A stretch of DNA of 64,000 bases from Sycobia sp. Sy_11 (Eukaryota > Arthropoda > Insecta > Hymenoptera > Epichrysomallidae): NCBI GenBank assembly GCA_018907035.1, contig JACCIC010000019.1, positions 374,001 through 438,000 on the forward strand. The letters run 5' to 3'. The translations under genes and the position numbers were made by a program. This document shows, piece by piece, positions 41,101 to 50,192 of this stretch. Each line of letters opens with the position of its first letter. The first letter of the stretch is position 1. Under the pieces are notes generated by a model. It saw nothing but the letters and a program-made list of their open reading frames with translations, was not told the origin of the DNA and made no database searches.

Positions 41101-44100
41101 AATTACTTAAAGTTAATTTTTACTTACCTATAAACTTCGTATAGAATGTCGTCTAGAATTACCGGTCCAATGTCAGGCTTATCAAGCAGGGAAATCAGTA
41201 TTCTATATGGTTTTAAATCTTGCGGATTTTCAATGCATATAGTTTTTAATGTCGATTTAATCGCCTCTATTAGCATGACCTTGGAGTAAACGTCGAAATA
41301 AGCCGCTGAACTTTCTGTAGTGGCACGATCTGCCTTTTTCTTTAAAATAGACGTGTTTACCTCACTGCCCAAAAGCCATGCAAATAATCTCCTGAAAAAA
41401 TTTTATTAACGACAAGTATTTATTTTTATCTTTTTTACAACTGTTACTTTTCATCTATATATCCATTAATTTATATGCTACAGAAAAACATCCATTTTCC
41501 GTACCTATTTAAACTCATGTCACGTCGCAGAATCGTAGTTAAAGCAGCGGTAAGAATGTTTATCATATCGTTTCTCGACAGTTGGCTGTTATGAACGGGG
41601 AAACCTATGAGCAATAAATCTAAGGCGCTCCTTTGAACCAGCACAGAATTATCTTGGACCCCAGCGCACAATGCCGCGACCTGTATTTCGAAATTTTTCG
41701 TTAAAGAGAGTTTGAAACGATTATTGCGATTATTGCAAGCTGTTACTGTAAACACAACTTGAACGAAATATATGACGATTTTAACTTTACTAACTCGAGA
41801 AAAACGTTTTTAAGCGTATTAGTTGTAATAAATATGCAAAAAGATTAAGCCTTTCTTTGTAAACGCTTTATTAGACGAATAAAGGTAAACTTTATATATA
41901 TATATATTGATTAATGAAAATTCTATTTTAAGTGTAAAATTATTTATTCTATTTCGTTTGGGAAAGTATCCAAACCAATTTGGATTTTGTTGAAATTTTC
42001 CACTTTAAAATGTTGTATCCAGCTACAGCACTTAAACTTCAAAAGTAAACATCTCTCTTTGAATACTTTTTATTATGAATAAAGAATTGTAAAATACTTC
42101 ACAAATAAGAAAATCTTTAATAAGAAAAAAAGAATGCGGCAAAAAATGACGAAATAATAATTATCTAGATAAAAGAACTTGAATCTAATGCTTAGAAAGT
42201 AATCAAAAGTAAAAAGCAAATAGTATAATTACTTTTTTAATCTTCTTAACTTATATTGTGATTAAAAGTATTTTTGTCAGAATGGAATCTATTGTCTAAT
42301 GCGTCGCCAAAAAATATCTTTTTGATAATATATAGAATTCTATTTTTATTTTCATTAAAAATATTTTACTATCTCAAGAAAAAGTGATTTCTTTTATAGA
42401 ACAATGAAGTCTTATCTAATTGTAAGTAACTAAGAATTGGATTACTGATATTTAGCAATAATAACTGTTTCTCGTGCTACAGATAAAGTTATGAATCAGC
42501 TCTTTATAAAATTGTTTATTGAACTTTCTACTTTATCATTTGTAGCTTTAAAGCTATTAAAGTTATGCAGAAAAATTGCTTTATAATATCAATAGTGAAA
42601 TTTGAGTACTTTATCTGTAATTGATAATTCAATATTTTGTTTACAAATTCTAAGAAATACTGATAAGGATAAAATGTAAGTTTGGCCTTAACAAACATCA
42701 ACAATTCACATTTTGAAATGAATATCACTATGATTATTTTAAAATTTAATTATTTATATATTATTTACCATTATATCTACATTGGTTCCCATTATGTAGA
42801 GCTGATCTTCCATTGACAACTTTTTATTAAAGTGTGTTAATGCAAATGATATGGCTGGCAGTCGTATTCCAGAATTAGATGCTAAACAATCCCATAGACA
42901 TGCATAAAAATGTTCTGGACCAACACCTTCACAAACTTTTTCTAGTAATGAATTAGTCCTATCAAAATGATCAGAACCTTCTTCTAATCCAGGAAGAACA
43001 CCACTAAGAAAACCACTTAATCCTGGTCTCAGTCTTTCACCCAAAGGAACAAAGTGTGTTTCATAGACAGTCAGAAGTAACGGTCTTACATTCATTGCAG
43101 CATTACCCAACAAAGGGAAAAGACCTTTATTGGAATAACAAAATTAACTTTATTAATAAAATTAGACATTACAGAAGATTTATTTTATTGATTGTTTGAA
43201 AAACAATAAAAATGTATCAAATGCTTATATAGTTCTTAATTATATTCGTTTTGTTAGTTTTATATTTTTTATAAATTTAGCATATATCATTTAACAAAAA
43301 AGTGATATGGGTTTAGAAAATAGAATACCTGCACTGTAGATGAAAAGTTCATGACTTAATCTATTTGTTCCCATACATTTGAATATTATGTCATAAGTTT
43401 CTAGAGCTTTTAAATGAACTCCTGAAGGCAAAGCTGGATGCATACATTGAGCAAGCCTTTTTGAAATTTTAATTCTCCTTGGAATTACTGGAAATTTCAA
43501 ATTACTCAAGAGTACTTTATTGAGTTTGCCTAGTGCAGATATTAAATCTGCCCATTCGCTGGTGTACTCAAAATTCTTAAGTGCCTTGTCCACAGCAGAT
43601 ACATAGCTACAAAATATTATTACTTAATCAATCAAATATAATTTGTGCATATTTCAACATATGAATATATAAATAAACATTTATAAAAATCCTCTAGAAA
43701 AAAACAAATATAAAATTACTTCTATAAATAACTGCTATTATTAAGGCTCTTATTGTATTTTAAATTATGGTAGCAATACATTTGCAAAAATAATTTAATG
43801 TTGTACAAAACAATAAAACAATAAAATAAAAACATGCAAAATGAAGGTCAGATAATTCAACCTTCAAATATGCAAATTGAATAATATATAAAATTATAAT
43901 TATATGAATTATAATGTTCTAATTATACGTATATTTTGTTAATATTATAATTATATCAAAATATGTTAAATCCTTCGTCATCTCTTCAACGGTATGATCA
44001 TAATTTATGTCAATTAGCTAGATCTTAATAGTTCTATTGTCTATTGTTATTATGTATCCATAGTAGATTTACTCACGTTCTAAATATATAGACTTTTTGC

Positions 44101-44337
44101 TGAAATTTATTGTCAGTAACTTTTTATTTACAGAAGTTTACCTCAATAATTTTTCTAATTTTTTATTATATTAAATAAAAGCCATGTCCACTTAACCACA
44201 CAAATTAAACAAGATGAATCACATTAAAATGACCTTATTCATGTCAGTTCATGCATTTAAGAAACATAAATTAATACTTACACTCGATATTTTGAGTCTT
44301 TCATTAACTCATATTCTTCTAAAGCTATAGAACCCAT
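6234..44337 (-). CDS. dop1: Dopey (DOP1) homolog, complete coding region, 28 recognised exons
   Basis: DOP1 is a very large, peripherally membrane-associated protein. Established knowledge places it with MON2 on Golgi/endosomal membranes, where it takes part in membrane traffic. The start is ATG at 44337 ([18 protein letters not shown]) and the stop is TAG at 6234-6236. Translation gives family hallmarks in order: [100 protein letters not shown] and [16 protein letters not shown]. Every splice phase agrees except exon 6 to 7. Total is about 2,540 residues, similar to animal DOP1 proteins as I remember them. Exons 8 and 12 are Ser/Lys-rich and probably disordered. The 18.6-kb last intron contains a nested + strand gene. 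Exon coordinates are in the four block entries that follow. Confidence 0.96.
6444..9400. other. Left part of the dopey last intron; no gene seen apart from an rRNA fragment
   Basis: AT-rich intronic DNA with many short open frames but none with protein-like composition or recognisable motifs. The only identifiable item is the 28S-derived fragment near 7.0 kb. Confidence 0.6.
6933..7018 (-). pseudogene. Degenerate 28S rRNA fragment (about 86 bp)
   Basis: The + strand reads GGAAGAGCCGACA, then a diverged middle, then ACAAGCC and AGTTATCCCTGTGG followed by TCTGACAC. This is the reverse complement of the large-subunit rRNA peptidyl-transferase region, whose sense strand contains CCACAGGGATAACTGGCTTG and ends near GTCGGCTCTTCC. 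Several substitutions, an inserted base next to the AGTTATCC block and a shortened middle show that it is not functional. It sits alone in the dopey last intron with no flanking rDNA recognised. Confidence 0.75.
9401..9468. repeat. (AC)n microsatellite, about 68 bp
   Basis: An uninterrupted AC dinucleotide tract within the dopey last intron. Confidence 0.95.
10321..10373. repeat. (GATA)n tetranucleotide repeat at the 3' end of the retroelement
   Basis: GATA/AGAT units are interrupted once by GAAAGAGAGATA. The tract lies immediately beyond the 3' side of the reverse-transcriptase remnant (which is on the - strand), where it reads (TATC)n. Short tandem-repeat tails are a known feature of several non-LTR clades, so it may be the element's own tail. 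An independent microsatellite is also possible. Confidence 0.85.
10374..12235 (-). mobile_element. Decayed, 5'-truncated non-LTR (Jockey-like) retrotransposon
   Basis: Broken - strand frames together span a LINE reverse transcriptase: [12 protein letters not shown] near 12.0 kb, [19 protein letters not shown] (about 11.86 kb), FDFSEAFD (motif A), [20 protein letters not shown] (motif B), LYTDDLQIF (motif C, where YADD is usual) and a thumb-like segment at 10961-11266. Breaks include an in-frame TAA after YLSRRE (about 11555) and a frame-shifting 14-bp tandem duplication at 11325-11352. No endonuclease domain is visible upstream, so the copy is 5'-truncated near 12.2 kb. It lies in the dopey last intron on the same strand as dopey. 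Clade assignment rests on motif style only, and the boundaries are approximate. Confidence 0.85.
13597..14290. mobile_element. Foldback (MITE-like) element with long inverted arms
   Basis: The inner arms at about 13821-13889 and 13968-14036 are reverse complements. The 35 bases nearest the centre (GCGGCGTTTTAAAG..., ending GCTGTTTTTGAGATA) differ at only about two positions. The loop is about 78 bp. Weaker matching extends outward symmetrically: AAACCTCAACTTTTT near 13637 mirrors AAAAAGTCGAGGTTT near 14245, and GTAATCGCTTCTGTA mirrors TACGAAGTCGC...GATTAC. No coding capacity is seen. This fits a nonautonomous foldback transposon. The exact ends and any target-site duplication are not resolved. 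Confidence 0.7.
14375..14427. repeat. (AT)n microsatellite
   Basis: A pure AT tract of about 53 bp in the dopey last intron, next to the foldback element. Confidence 0.95.
14739..14983. repeat. Two (AT)n tracts (14739-14786 and 14943-14983) flanking the TIL-gene promoter region
   Basis: Two long AT runs are separated by about 150 bp of mixed sequence, just upstream of the GC-rich region that precedes the TIL gene. Confidence 0.95.
15010..15526 (+). promoter_or_regulatory. GC-rich promoter / 5' UTR region of the TIL-domain gene
   Basis: An island of CpG-rich DNA in AT-rich surroundings directly precedes the ATG at 15527. It contains a run of 14 G (15139-15152), a C-rich stretch near 15245, a (TG)n tract at 15331-15398 and a TTTATTTATAGC motif near 15083 that could serve as a TATA-like element. 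A transcription start cannot be fixed. Open frames here are composition artefacts. Confidence 0.5.
15331..15398. repeat. (TG)n / (TGGG) microsatellite
   Basis: About 34 bp of pure TG pass into TGTGGG variants. The tract lies in the upstream region of the TIL gene. Confidence 0.95.
15527..24546 (+). CDS. Secreted TIL-domain (cysteine-rich, serpin-unrelated inhibitor fold) protein, nested in dopey intron
   Basis: Exons 15527-15632, 21789-21973 and 24226-24546 join in consistent phases (1, then 0) to give 203 residues. Residues 1-34 are a signal peptide (Ser-rich start, hydrophobic [17 protein letters not shown], cleavage near AIAES). Exon 2 is strongly acidic and Tyr/Asp-rich ([14 protein letters not shown]), and exon 3 opens with another Tyr-rich linker. 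Residues 141-193 hold ten cysteines spaced as in trypsin-inhibitor-like (TIL) domains: [35 protein letters not shown] domains fold with five disulfides. Some inhibit proteases and others occur as structural modules in extracellular proteins. The target here is unknown. The gene lies wholly within the last dopey intron, on the opposite strand. A possible extra exon is noted separately. Confidence 0.85.
16100..16145. repeat. (CT)n microsatellite
   Basis: CT repeats grade into CCCT units at the start of intron 1 of the TIL gene. Confidence 0.9.
16437..16668. repeat. (AT)n tracts at 16437-16480 and 16623-16668
   Basis: Two AT runs of about 45 bp each lie in intron 1 of the TIL gene. An 11-C run lies just upstream at 16378-16388. 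Confidence 0.95.
17800..17843. repeat. (AT)n microsatellite
   Basis: An AT run of about 44 bp that borders the GC-rich patch beginning near 17870. Confidence 0.95.
21677..21732. repeat. (AT)n microsatellite just upstream of TIL exon 2
   Basis: An AT run of about 56 bp that ends 56 bp before the exon 2 acceptor, between the likely branch-point region and the upstream intron. Confidence 0.95.
21994..22046. repeat. (CT)n microsatellite just inside TIL intron 2
   Basis: A CT run of about 53 bp begins roughly 20 bases after the exon 2 donor (GACGGG|gtaaat). Confidence 0.95.
24616..24744 (+). other. Possible alternative last exon of the TIL gene
   Basis: The stop codon of exon 3 lies inside a good donor (CG|gtaaaa at 24543). 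After 73 bp, with a long T-tract and AACAG, an acceptor opens at 24616. Splicing there would remove the TAA and continue in frame for about 43 codons (starting [17 protein letters not shown]) to a TAA. The intron length suits a short insect intron. The added tail is basic and has no domain. The unspliced form ends directly after the TIL domain. Confidence 0.35.
25027..32558 (-). CDS. dop1: dopey exons 14-27: C-terminal leucine-rich/helical region
   Basis: Exons, in transcript order: 32124-32558, 31199-31509, 30864-31059, 30270-30671, 29835-29971, 29466-29622, 28702-29073, 28319-28457, 28060-28231, 27605-27816, 27371-27523, 27068-27263, 25481-25648, 25027-25138. Phases agree at each junction. 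Exon 14 carries [18 protein letters not shown] and [12 protein letters not shown], and exon 20 has [15 protein letters not shown] and [18 protein letters not shown]. The exon 21 donor is the weak ACGA|gttcgt. It is chosen because only it keeps phase with exon 22. A nearby GTAGAA would shift the frame. Exons 14, 26 and 27 are clearly richer in GC than their neighbours. Some introns are short (for example 27524-27604, 81 bp). Confidence 0.93.
25246..25308. repeat. (ATT)n trinucleotide microsatellite
   Basis: An ATT run of about 60 bp in the dopey intron between exons 26 and 27. Confidence 0.95.
25710..25764. repeat. (AT)n microsatellite
   Basis: An AT run of about 54 bp in the dopey intron between exons 25 and 26, close upstream of the exon 26 acceptor (which is on the - strand). 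Confidence 0.95.
33153..40252 (-). CDS. dop1: dopey exons 6-13: middle region with Ser/Lys-rich linkers
   Basis: Exons: 39938-40252, 37248-37629, 36408-36967, 35767-36155, 35394-35656, 34516-34880, 33716-34242, 33153-33470. Exon 6 gives [13 protein letters not shown], exon 7 [15 protein letters not shown], exon 9 [18 protein letters not shown] and exon 10 [19 protein letters not shown], all DOP1-like. Exon 8 (lysine/serine-rich after SPRRR) and exon 12 ([13 protein letters not shown] onwards) look disordered. Exon 6 leaves two bases (AG), but the best acceptor of exon 7 (ctgtag, exon from 37629) needs one. A micro-exon in the 2.3-kb intron, or a length error in the seven-A run at the start of exon 7, would explain this. 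The same intron carries a foldback repeat. Confidence 0.88.
38080..38119. repeat. (GA)n microsatellite in dopey intron 6
   Basis: A GA run of about 30 bp in the long intron between dopey exons 6 and 7. Confidence 0.85.
38534..38714. mobile_element. Short palindromic foldback element (MITE-like), about 181 bp
   Basis: Two near-perfect inverted arms of about 80 bp face each other across a loop of about 15 bp. The left arm begins AAATTATAATCCCTATTG and contains GAGATCGGTAAATATT. The right arm ends CAATAGGGGTTATAATTT and contains AATATTTACCGATCT. Only a handful of mismatches separate the arms, so the insertion or its hairpin form is fairly recent. There is no coding capacity. It lies in dopey intron 6. 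A target-site duplication could not be assigned. Confidence 0.8.
41128..44337 (-). CDS. dop1: dopey exons 1-5: conserved N-terminal domain
   Basis: Exons: 44282-44337, 43329-43606, 42769-43124, 41505-41680, 41128-41391, with phases 2, 1, 0, 2, 2 at their ends, all consistent. Together they encode about 376 residues of the Dopey N-terminal domain, the best conserved part of the family. Visible hallmarks are [19 protein letters not shown], the Leu/Pro-rich [91 protein letters not shown] and [15 protein letters not shown]. The first donor is CGAGT|gtaagt at 44281. The start codon is the first ATG after a probable 5' UTR acceptor at 44382. Confidence 0.96.
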
Positions 44338-45420
44338 TTTGGAAGCTGTGGTTTCCAAATTTTTTGAAAGTGAAAACAAAGCTAAGATCATTCACTAGAG
44401 CCAAGATCGGTTGGCACAACCATCCTCTTGCACGAGGAACCCTGGCATGTTAATGCTACCACAATTGTCTTCATAAATCCACAAATCAGCATATTCTAGC
44501 ATTTATCTTACTTTATAAGAACTTTTGTGATGAAATTAATAAAGCCAATCTGGTAAGGTCTTGCAGCAACAGTCAATAATATGCACATACGTCTGTATGC
44601 GTGTAAAATTTTTGGAGTAACTGCTGCTTTGCTGGCAACAACAGTCGTCAATGTCAAAGTCGGAGCCGCGAGCGATGTGGATGTGGACACGACGACGGAC
44701 GGCTCGATAACCGCAAAACCAGCCAAGAGAGCACACATATATAGGCCACACTCTTTGGCTCAATTATCACCTGGAACGAACAAACAAACCTATTTTATTT
44801 ACCTAGCGCTGTTGACATTTGCTCTGGTTCGCTTATTCGGCATACGTGGATATGTATAAAGTTATATGGACAGTTAACGACAGGGGCACAAGCTCATGAA
44901 ACATTTGATGATGTGTTTTATTCTGCACTTGATTGCTTGGTAGCTTTGTTCTGCCTGATCCGTTATCTTAGGCTAATGGAGTTCTGGACCAAGGCGTATG
45001 GGCTTATGAACACGGTGAACCATCAGCTACGGTTACGAGTTACGAGCGAAAGAGTGCAACCGCACACACTTCACCAAGTTTATTACTGAACGTGAACACA
45101 ATAGTCAACACCATGACGACAATTACGGAGATACGACCCTTCGCTCACCGAACACAAAAGCCTGACTGAGCTCCCGTCGTCACTTACTTGTCGTCGTGCG
45201 AATCGCGATTCGCGAATTCGCGATAAGGTTGACCCGTGATCTGGCCTCTGATCTGGTCCCTCTCCGATGGACACTGATGGGCAACACTTTTGCCATTCGT
45301 CGTGAACTGAGCCTGATTACCTGCTGATATGGGTGCGGTGGTCGACAGTCTCGTACTCTGACATCAGCTGGCTGGAAAGGGACTTGTAGCAGTTATAGTA
45401 GGCTTTATTTATACCTACTG
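44338..45420 (-). promoter_or_regulatory. dop1: dopey 5' UTR exon(s), first intron and promoter region
   Basis: On the - strand a strong donor (ACGACGACAA|gtaagt, exon ending at 45188) precedes a probable acceptor (gatcttag, exon from 44381) that sits 44 bases before the dopey ATG. This suggests a noncoding first exon upstream of 45188 and an 806-bp 5' UTR intron. The first-exon region is GC-richer and holds two overlapping perfect 14-bp palindromes (45199-45212 and 45210-45223). The transcription start is not determined. Confidence 0.55.
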
Positions 45421-45564
45421 CGGATAATTTGTCTTTGCAGAGTTTGATATTTTATTTTTATTATTATTATTATTATTAAATAATAATAATAATAAATATT
45501 ATTACTAAATAATATTTAAAAAAAATATTATTATTATTATTATCATTAATTATTATTATCATTA

Positions 45565-45620
<56 letters not shown>

Positions 45621-47140
45621 GATTATATTATATCGTACACAAAATGTGTACACAACTAAGCAAAATCACCATTTACCTGTCTAACGCAAAGTGATCCAAA
45701 TATTGATCTTTGCTTCGGATAGTTAATATTCTTTGTTGTCTTACTGATGCGAGCATGCAAAACAGTAGTCATATATATAGAACTATACCAGACTATACGC
45801 AATCTAGCGCAAGTGATACCAGGTTATACCAGATTATATACATGCAGTGACCACACTCGATTCTGTAATTGCTGCGATTCACGCAATTCAATGGTTATTT
45901 TTGTGCCATACTACTTATATATGTGCGACAACTGATAATAGCTGACGATAGTTTCGTAATATTTCGTTCCGACATATTTGGCAAATGGTCGACGCTGACC
46001 TCATTATAAAAGCATCAGGATCAGACCAGATCAGACCTGATCAAGCACGCTGATGAGCGATGTACAGTGAGTCGGTGTGATGACTAATAATTGATCTAAT
46101 ATACGCTATATGATACCAGCTGATTGATACACGACATTTGATGATAAAAATGATAATTATGATTTTTAAGTGTTGATAAAATAACCTATATAACGTATTT
46201 ATAAAATTGAAAAGAAATTATACAATTATAGATTAAGAACAATAGTCACATTGAACTGAATAAAATCTTTGCCACGGTTCAAATGTTACGGCAAAGCCTA
46301 AGAGTATGTTAAAACAGGTTGAAACAGAGGTTAAAGTCTATAAAATTTGATTATTTAGTCATAGGTTTAGTTTGATTTGTCCATGTTACCAGTGTGATTC
46401 ATTGTTGACGTTCTTATAACGTCCGTTTGCGATCAGCTGTTATAACTGTGTGCTGCTGTTGGATGCTGTTATCTAAATTTTGGATAATCCTATACTAAGA
46501 GGTAGTCATTTTATATTTATTTATGTATAAAGTAAACAAAATTTCTTTTTTATAAATTTACTTTAATTTATTCTATAACAAAATTCTGCGAATAAGAAAA
46601 TAATTTCTACATTCATGGATATTATTTTATTCTAAACATTTTTATTTAGGAATAATTTACATATTTGATAAATTTTTTGTATAATATATGTATTTAAACA
46701 ACAAATTTATAATGCACCTGATTATATAATTTTTATTTACAAAATAACATAATAGAGTAACATTTTATCAGGTAGATTTTAAGTATAAAAATTAAGATTA
46801 CAATAAATTTTTGAATAATTATATTTTCAATATAATTAAAACCAATTTATAATAAAAATAGAGAAAATGAGAAATAGTTTATTGCATTTTATTAAATGAA
46901 TCCGAATTGAATTTCCAGCCAAAGCAGAAAATTCTATTAGCGCCATCTATTTAGTTTCAGCTGCGGTTTCACAAATCCGGCGCTACTGTCGCTGAAAACA
47001 ACATCGCAATAAACGGGCGACATATTTATAATACTCCTGTCTAAGTCTTTCTCTTGTACTGATTATATTATATTTGCATGTATTTATAAATTTGTGCATA
47101 TTGAAACGTAAACTACAAAGTACACATGCAAAATAGTGGA
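45421..47140. other. Intergenic region between divergent dopey and DCP1
   Basis: AT-rich DNA with a long ATT/AAT repeat block and no recognisable gene. Several short repeats of the form ATACCAG(A/G)-TTATA occur near 45785-45845. It separates two head-to-head genes and so must contain, or border, both promoters. Confidence 0.5.
45455..45622. repeat. (ATT)n/(AAT)n compound repeat
   Basis: Trinucleotide ATT units in both orientations, with CATTAATTATT interruptions and a final pure run of about 55 bp. The opposing AAT and ATT blocks could fold on each other. Confidence 0.9.
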
Positions 47141-47635
47141 AAAAACCAGTGATACATAATATAAAAGTAGAGAAAAATCTCTTTTCACGAAAACGTCTGG
47201 TATACGAATGCGGTGCGAGCGAGACAAAGATAGGTAAGCAGCCAGAATCACTATTCGCGGAAGAGAGAGCAAGAATGCAATTCAGTATGGCGTTGGTTCT
47301 GGAAGCAGCTGCTCCGATTGTTTTCGCAACTATTGTTTGTGCTCACGGCAACAGCGACGTTGAGTTTCTGTGAAGTCAAATAACGCGAAATCGCAAAAGA
47401 GAGAATTACGGCAAACAGCTTTTTCTAAGATTGCCTTTTAACCTCGCCGATCGCACTCTCGATTCTGGATTTACTTGGCTTCTCCGCCAGTTGTATATTC
47501 GCCAGCAGCAACACGACGAAGTTTTTCGGACAAAGAGAAAAAACGCGCGGGCGACTGATAAATCAGCGCGTAAGAGAAGTGAACACGGGGCCGCACAACG
47601 ATAAAATTTTCGTCCAGGAGGAGAGGCATAGAATC
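47141..47635 (+). promoter_or_regulatory. Likely DCP1 5' UTR and promoter region
   Basis: The sequence upstream of the DCP1 start becomes GC-richer from about 47200. It contains an in-frame extension of DCP1 to 47579 that begins at a GTG, not an ATG, so this is more likely untranslated leader. A transcription start was not identified. Confidence 0.45.
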
Positions 47636-50192
47636 ATGACGACCGACGTGTCAGAGCTACGTATGAACGTGGCCGCGCTCAAGCGGGTCGATCCTTATGT
47701 GAAAGACATCGTCGAGACCGCAACCCATGTTGCGCTTTACACTTTCAACAGCGACAACAATGAGTGGGAGAGGACGGACATCGAGGGTGCGTTGTTTGTC
47801 TACTCGCGTATTGGCGAACCCTATAACAGCATTCTTATTATGAATAGGTATAGACTTTATTTTTTGTTAATTTAAAATTATTTCTCTTCTGTTAAATTAT
47901 ACACAAATTGATTTTATTTTTAAATAATAATTTTTGCTATTTACATGTTTAAAAGATATCTATTAAATAAAATACTGATTGCTCAATTCAAATCATTCTA
48001 TTTATTTTCAGATTAAACACAAAAAATCAAGTTGAACCTGTGACTCCAGGCTTAGATTTACAATTACAAGAACCATTTTTACTCTATAAAAATTCCAAGG
48101 GTAATATTTATGGTATTTGGTTTTATGACAAAGATGAATGTGTAAGAATTTCATCGATGCTAAATAAACTTGCCAAGGAGTCGGACAGTACAAACCAAGT
48201 AACGCCAAAGAATAAAAAGACTGTACAAAGAAAAGCAAATAATATTGACATATTCAGTATGCTAAGCAAGGCTCAAGAAGATTTTAACTCTAATAAAAGT
48301 GGCAGTAATGAAAGGGGAGTAAGAAGAATGGACTCCAAATCTCCGATGAGTAATGCTATCGGAGAACTTTCTGGAGCTTTAACAGCCATGGCTATGGCTC
48401 CTGATGTTACGTCCAAAAGTGTAATGGACTTTTTTGCAAAAGCAAAAGTTAATACTGGGCATTTTAAAGGTGGTGATCAACCTCAGTCTGGTAATGTTGT
48501 ACATGAAGGTAAACCATTATTGGCACGTTTAATGTCACATCCAGCAGCACATACTGTAGAGCATATAGAAAAACAACAAAGATCTATAACTCCACAACCA
48601 GCAGCTCCGCCACAACCACAGACTGGAATGATTTCCATGAATAATCAAAGGTAAAGAAAATTGCGCAAAACAAATTTTATTAGTATCTAAAATTATATTT
48701 ATGTATAATTTGTAAATTAAAAATGAAAATATGATTATTAAAAGAATTCCAGAACTGAGAAATTGTAGAATTCTTAAGTAAATAATAATTACATAGTAGG
48801 TAATAAGACCTTAATAAAATTATGACAAATGTGCTTCAAAAGTGCATCATGTATATAAGCACAGATGCTGATTTTTCCATAGTACTACACATGTAGAAGA
48901 CATAATTTTGTAGTTTCGTCGTTTTTATATTACATTTAAAAAATTTTTAATTTTATAAATATTTTGTATGTTAAATACAATACATAATTAACTTTTTTAC
49001 AGCTGTGAAAATTCAATTATAACAAAACTTAGAAATAAAATGCCTCCACAATCAAATGTAAATGCACCTTCAACAAATCGTATGGTTGGACAAGAATTTC
49101 CAGCACCACTTAATAGCTCTTCATGTAATGTGATGGCATGCTCAGAGCGTTCTTCCATGATGAATACAGAAGATACAAATAGTTCCTCAAGTTTCCTAAG
49201 GATACAGTCACCCACAACTAATAGTTCAAATACTTTGGTCAAGCAGCTCAAAAGTAATGCCAACGTATCAAATTTTGTCGATGCCTATGAATCAATTCAC
49301 AAGCAGAACAATCCCGTTCTTTTTGATTCTTTGTTTCATCACAATTCAACGGTAATAATTAATAATTTTAAAAACATAATTTAGAGATAATTTAGGAATA
49401 ATGTACTAACATTATGCATGGTGCGACACTTTGGTTTACTTCTTCTCTTTTATTATTATTAATTTATACCGATTTCAAATGGTCAAAAATGTATTTTAAT
49501 TTAATTGTGTAGTATGGAAAAAAGACTAATATTTTTCAGGTTTATTGCTAATATTTTTTGTTATATGCTATTGTCTGTATCAATAGTATTTCATAGTTTT
49601 ATTTTTATAGTTGTAAATTGTTTTATTTTTATGAGTGTAAATGAGTAATCTCTGATCTTACTTTAAAATAAATTTAGTTAGAAATATTTTTCAGAATCTT
49701 ATTTCTATTTGATAAATTATAATTGGATTTCAGAAATTATACTTGATCTAATTGCATAATACATGAAAATATTTTAACAGTTTTATGTTCAATACAATTA
49801 AATATTTAATATTGCATCAATAATTTTTTTAAACATATATAACTTTACTTTTCGTAAAATTATGTCAGTTTTACTTCTAGTAAATGAAGTTGTATAATAA
49901 CAAAAGCTAATATATTTTACAGACTAATGTATGTGATGATGCAATAGTGGCACCTCTTCCACCGAAATCTAGCTCAATGAGTAGCAGCAGTGGTTCTGCA
50001 CCTGCACTTATGCCACCTGGTATGTTTGTTGCACCCAGTCCCGCAGCAGTAGAACCAATGCACAGACCACTTGAACCCCTAACGAGGAATCAGTTGGTTC
50101 AAGCCTTCAATTATTTATTGCGCACCGATCCAGAATTCATGAACAAGATGCACGAGGCATATGTGAAGTCATTTAGCGAAATTCTATCTTAA
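47636..50192 (+). CDS. Dcp1: mRNA-decapping enzyme 1 (DCP1), 489 residues, four exons
   Basis: DCP1 activates the DCP2 decapping enzyme in the cytoplasm and in P-bodies, committing mRNAs to 5'-to-3' decay. Exons 47636-47847, 48012-48650, 49003-49351 and 49923-50192 join in phases 2, 2, 0. Residues 1 to about 125 form the EVH1-like domain: MNVAALKRVDPYVKDI, VALYTFNSDNNEWERTDIEG, RLNTKNQVEPVTPG and QEPFLLYKNSKGNIYGIWFY. Residues 150-162, DIFSMLSKAQEDF, match the short conserved motif I of animal DCP1. Residues 453-489 (LTRNQLVQAFNYLLRTDPEF...) are the C-terminal trimerisation domain known from metazoan DCP1. The linker is Ser/Pro-rich and probably disordered. The start is the first ATG in frame. 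dopey is transcribed divergently about 3.3 kb upstream. Confidence 0.97.

Noticed and set aside
47579..47635. N-terminal extension of DCP1 starting at a GTG.
   Set aside because: A non-ATG start is unlikely in an animal nuclear gene. The ATG at 47636 precedes the conserved EVH1 region at the expected distance.
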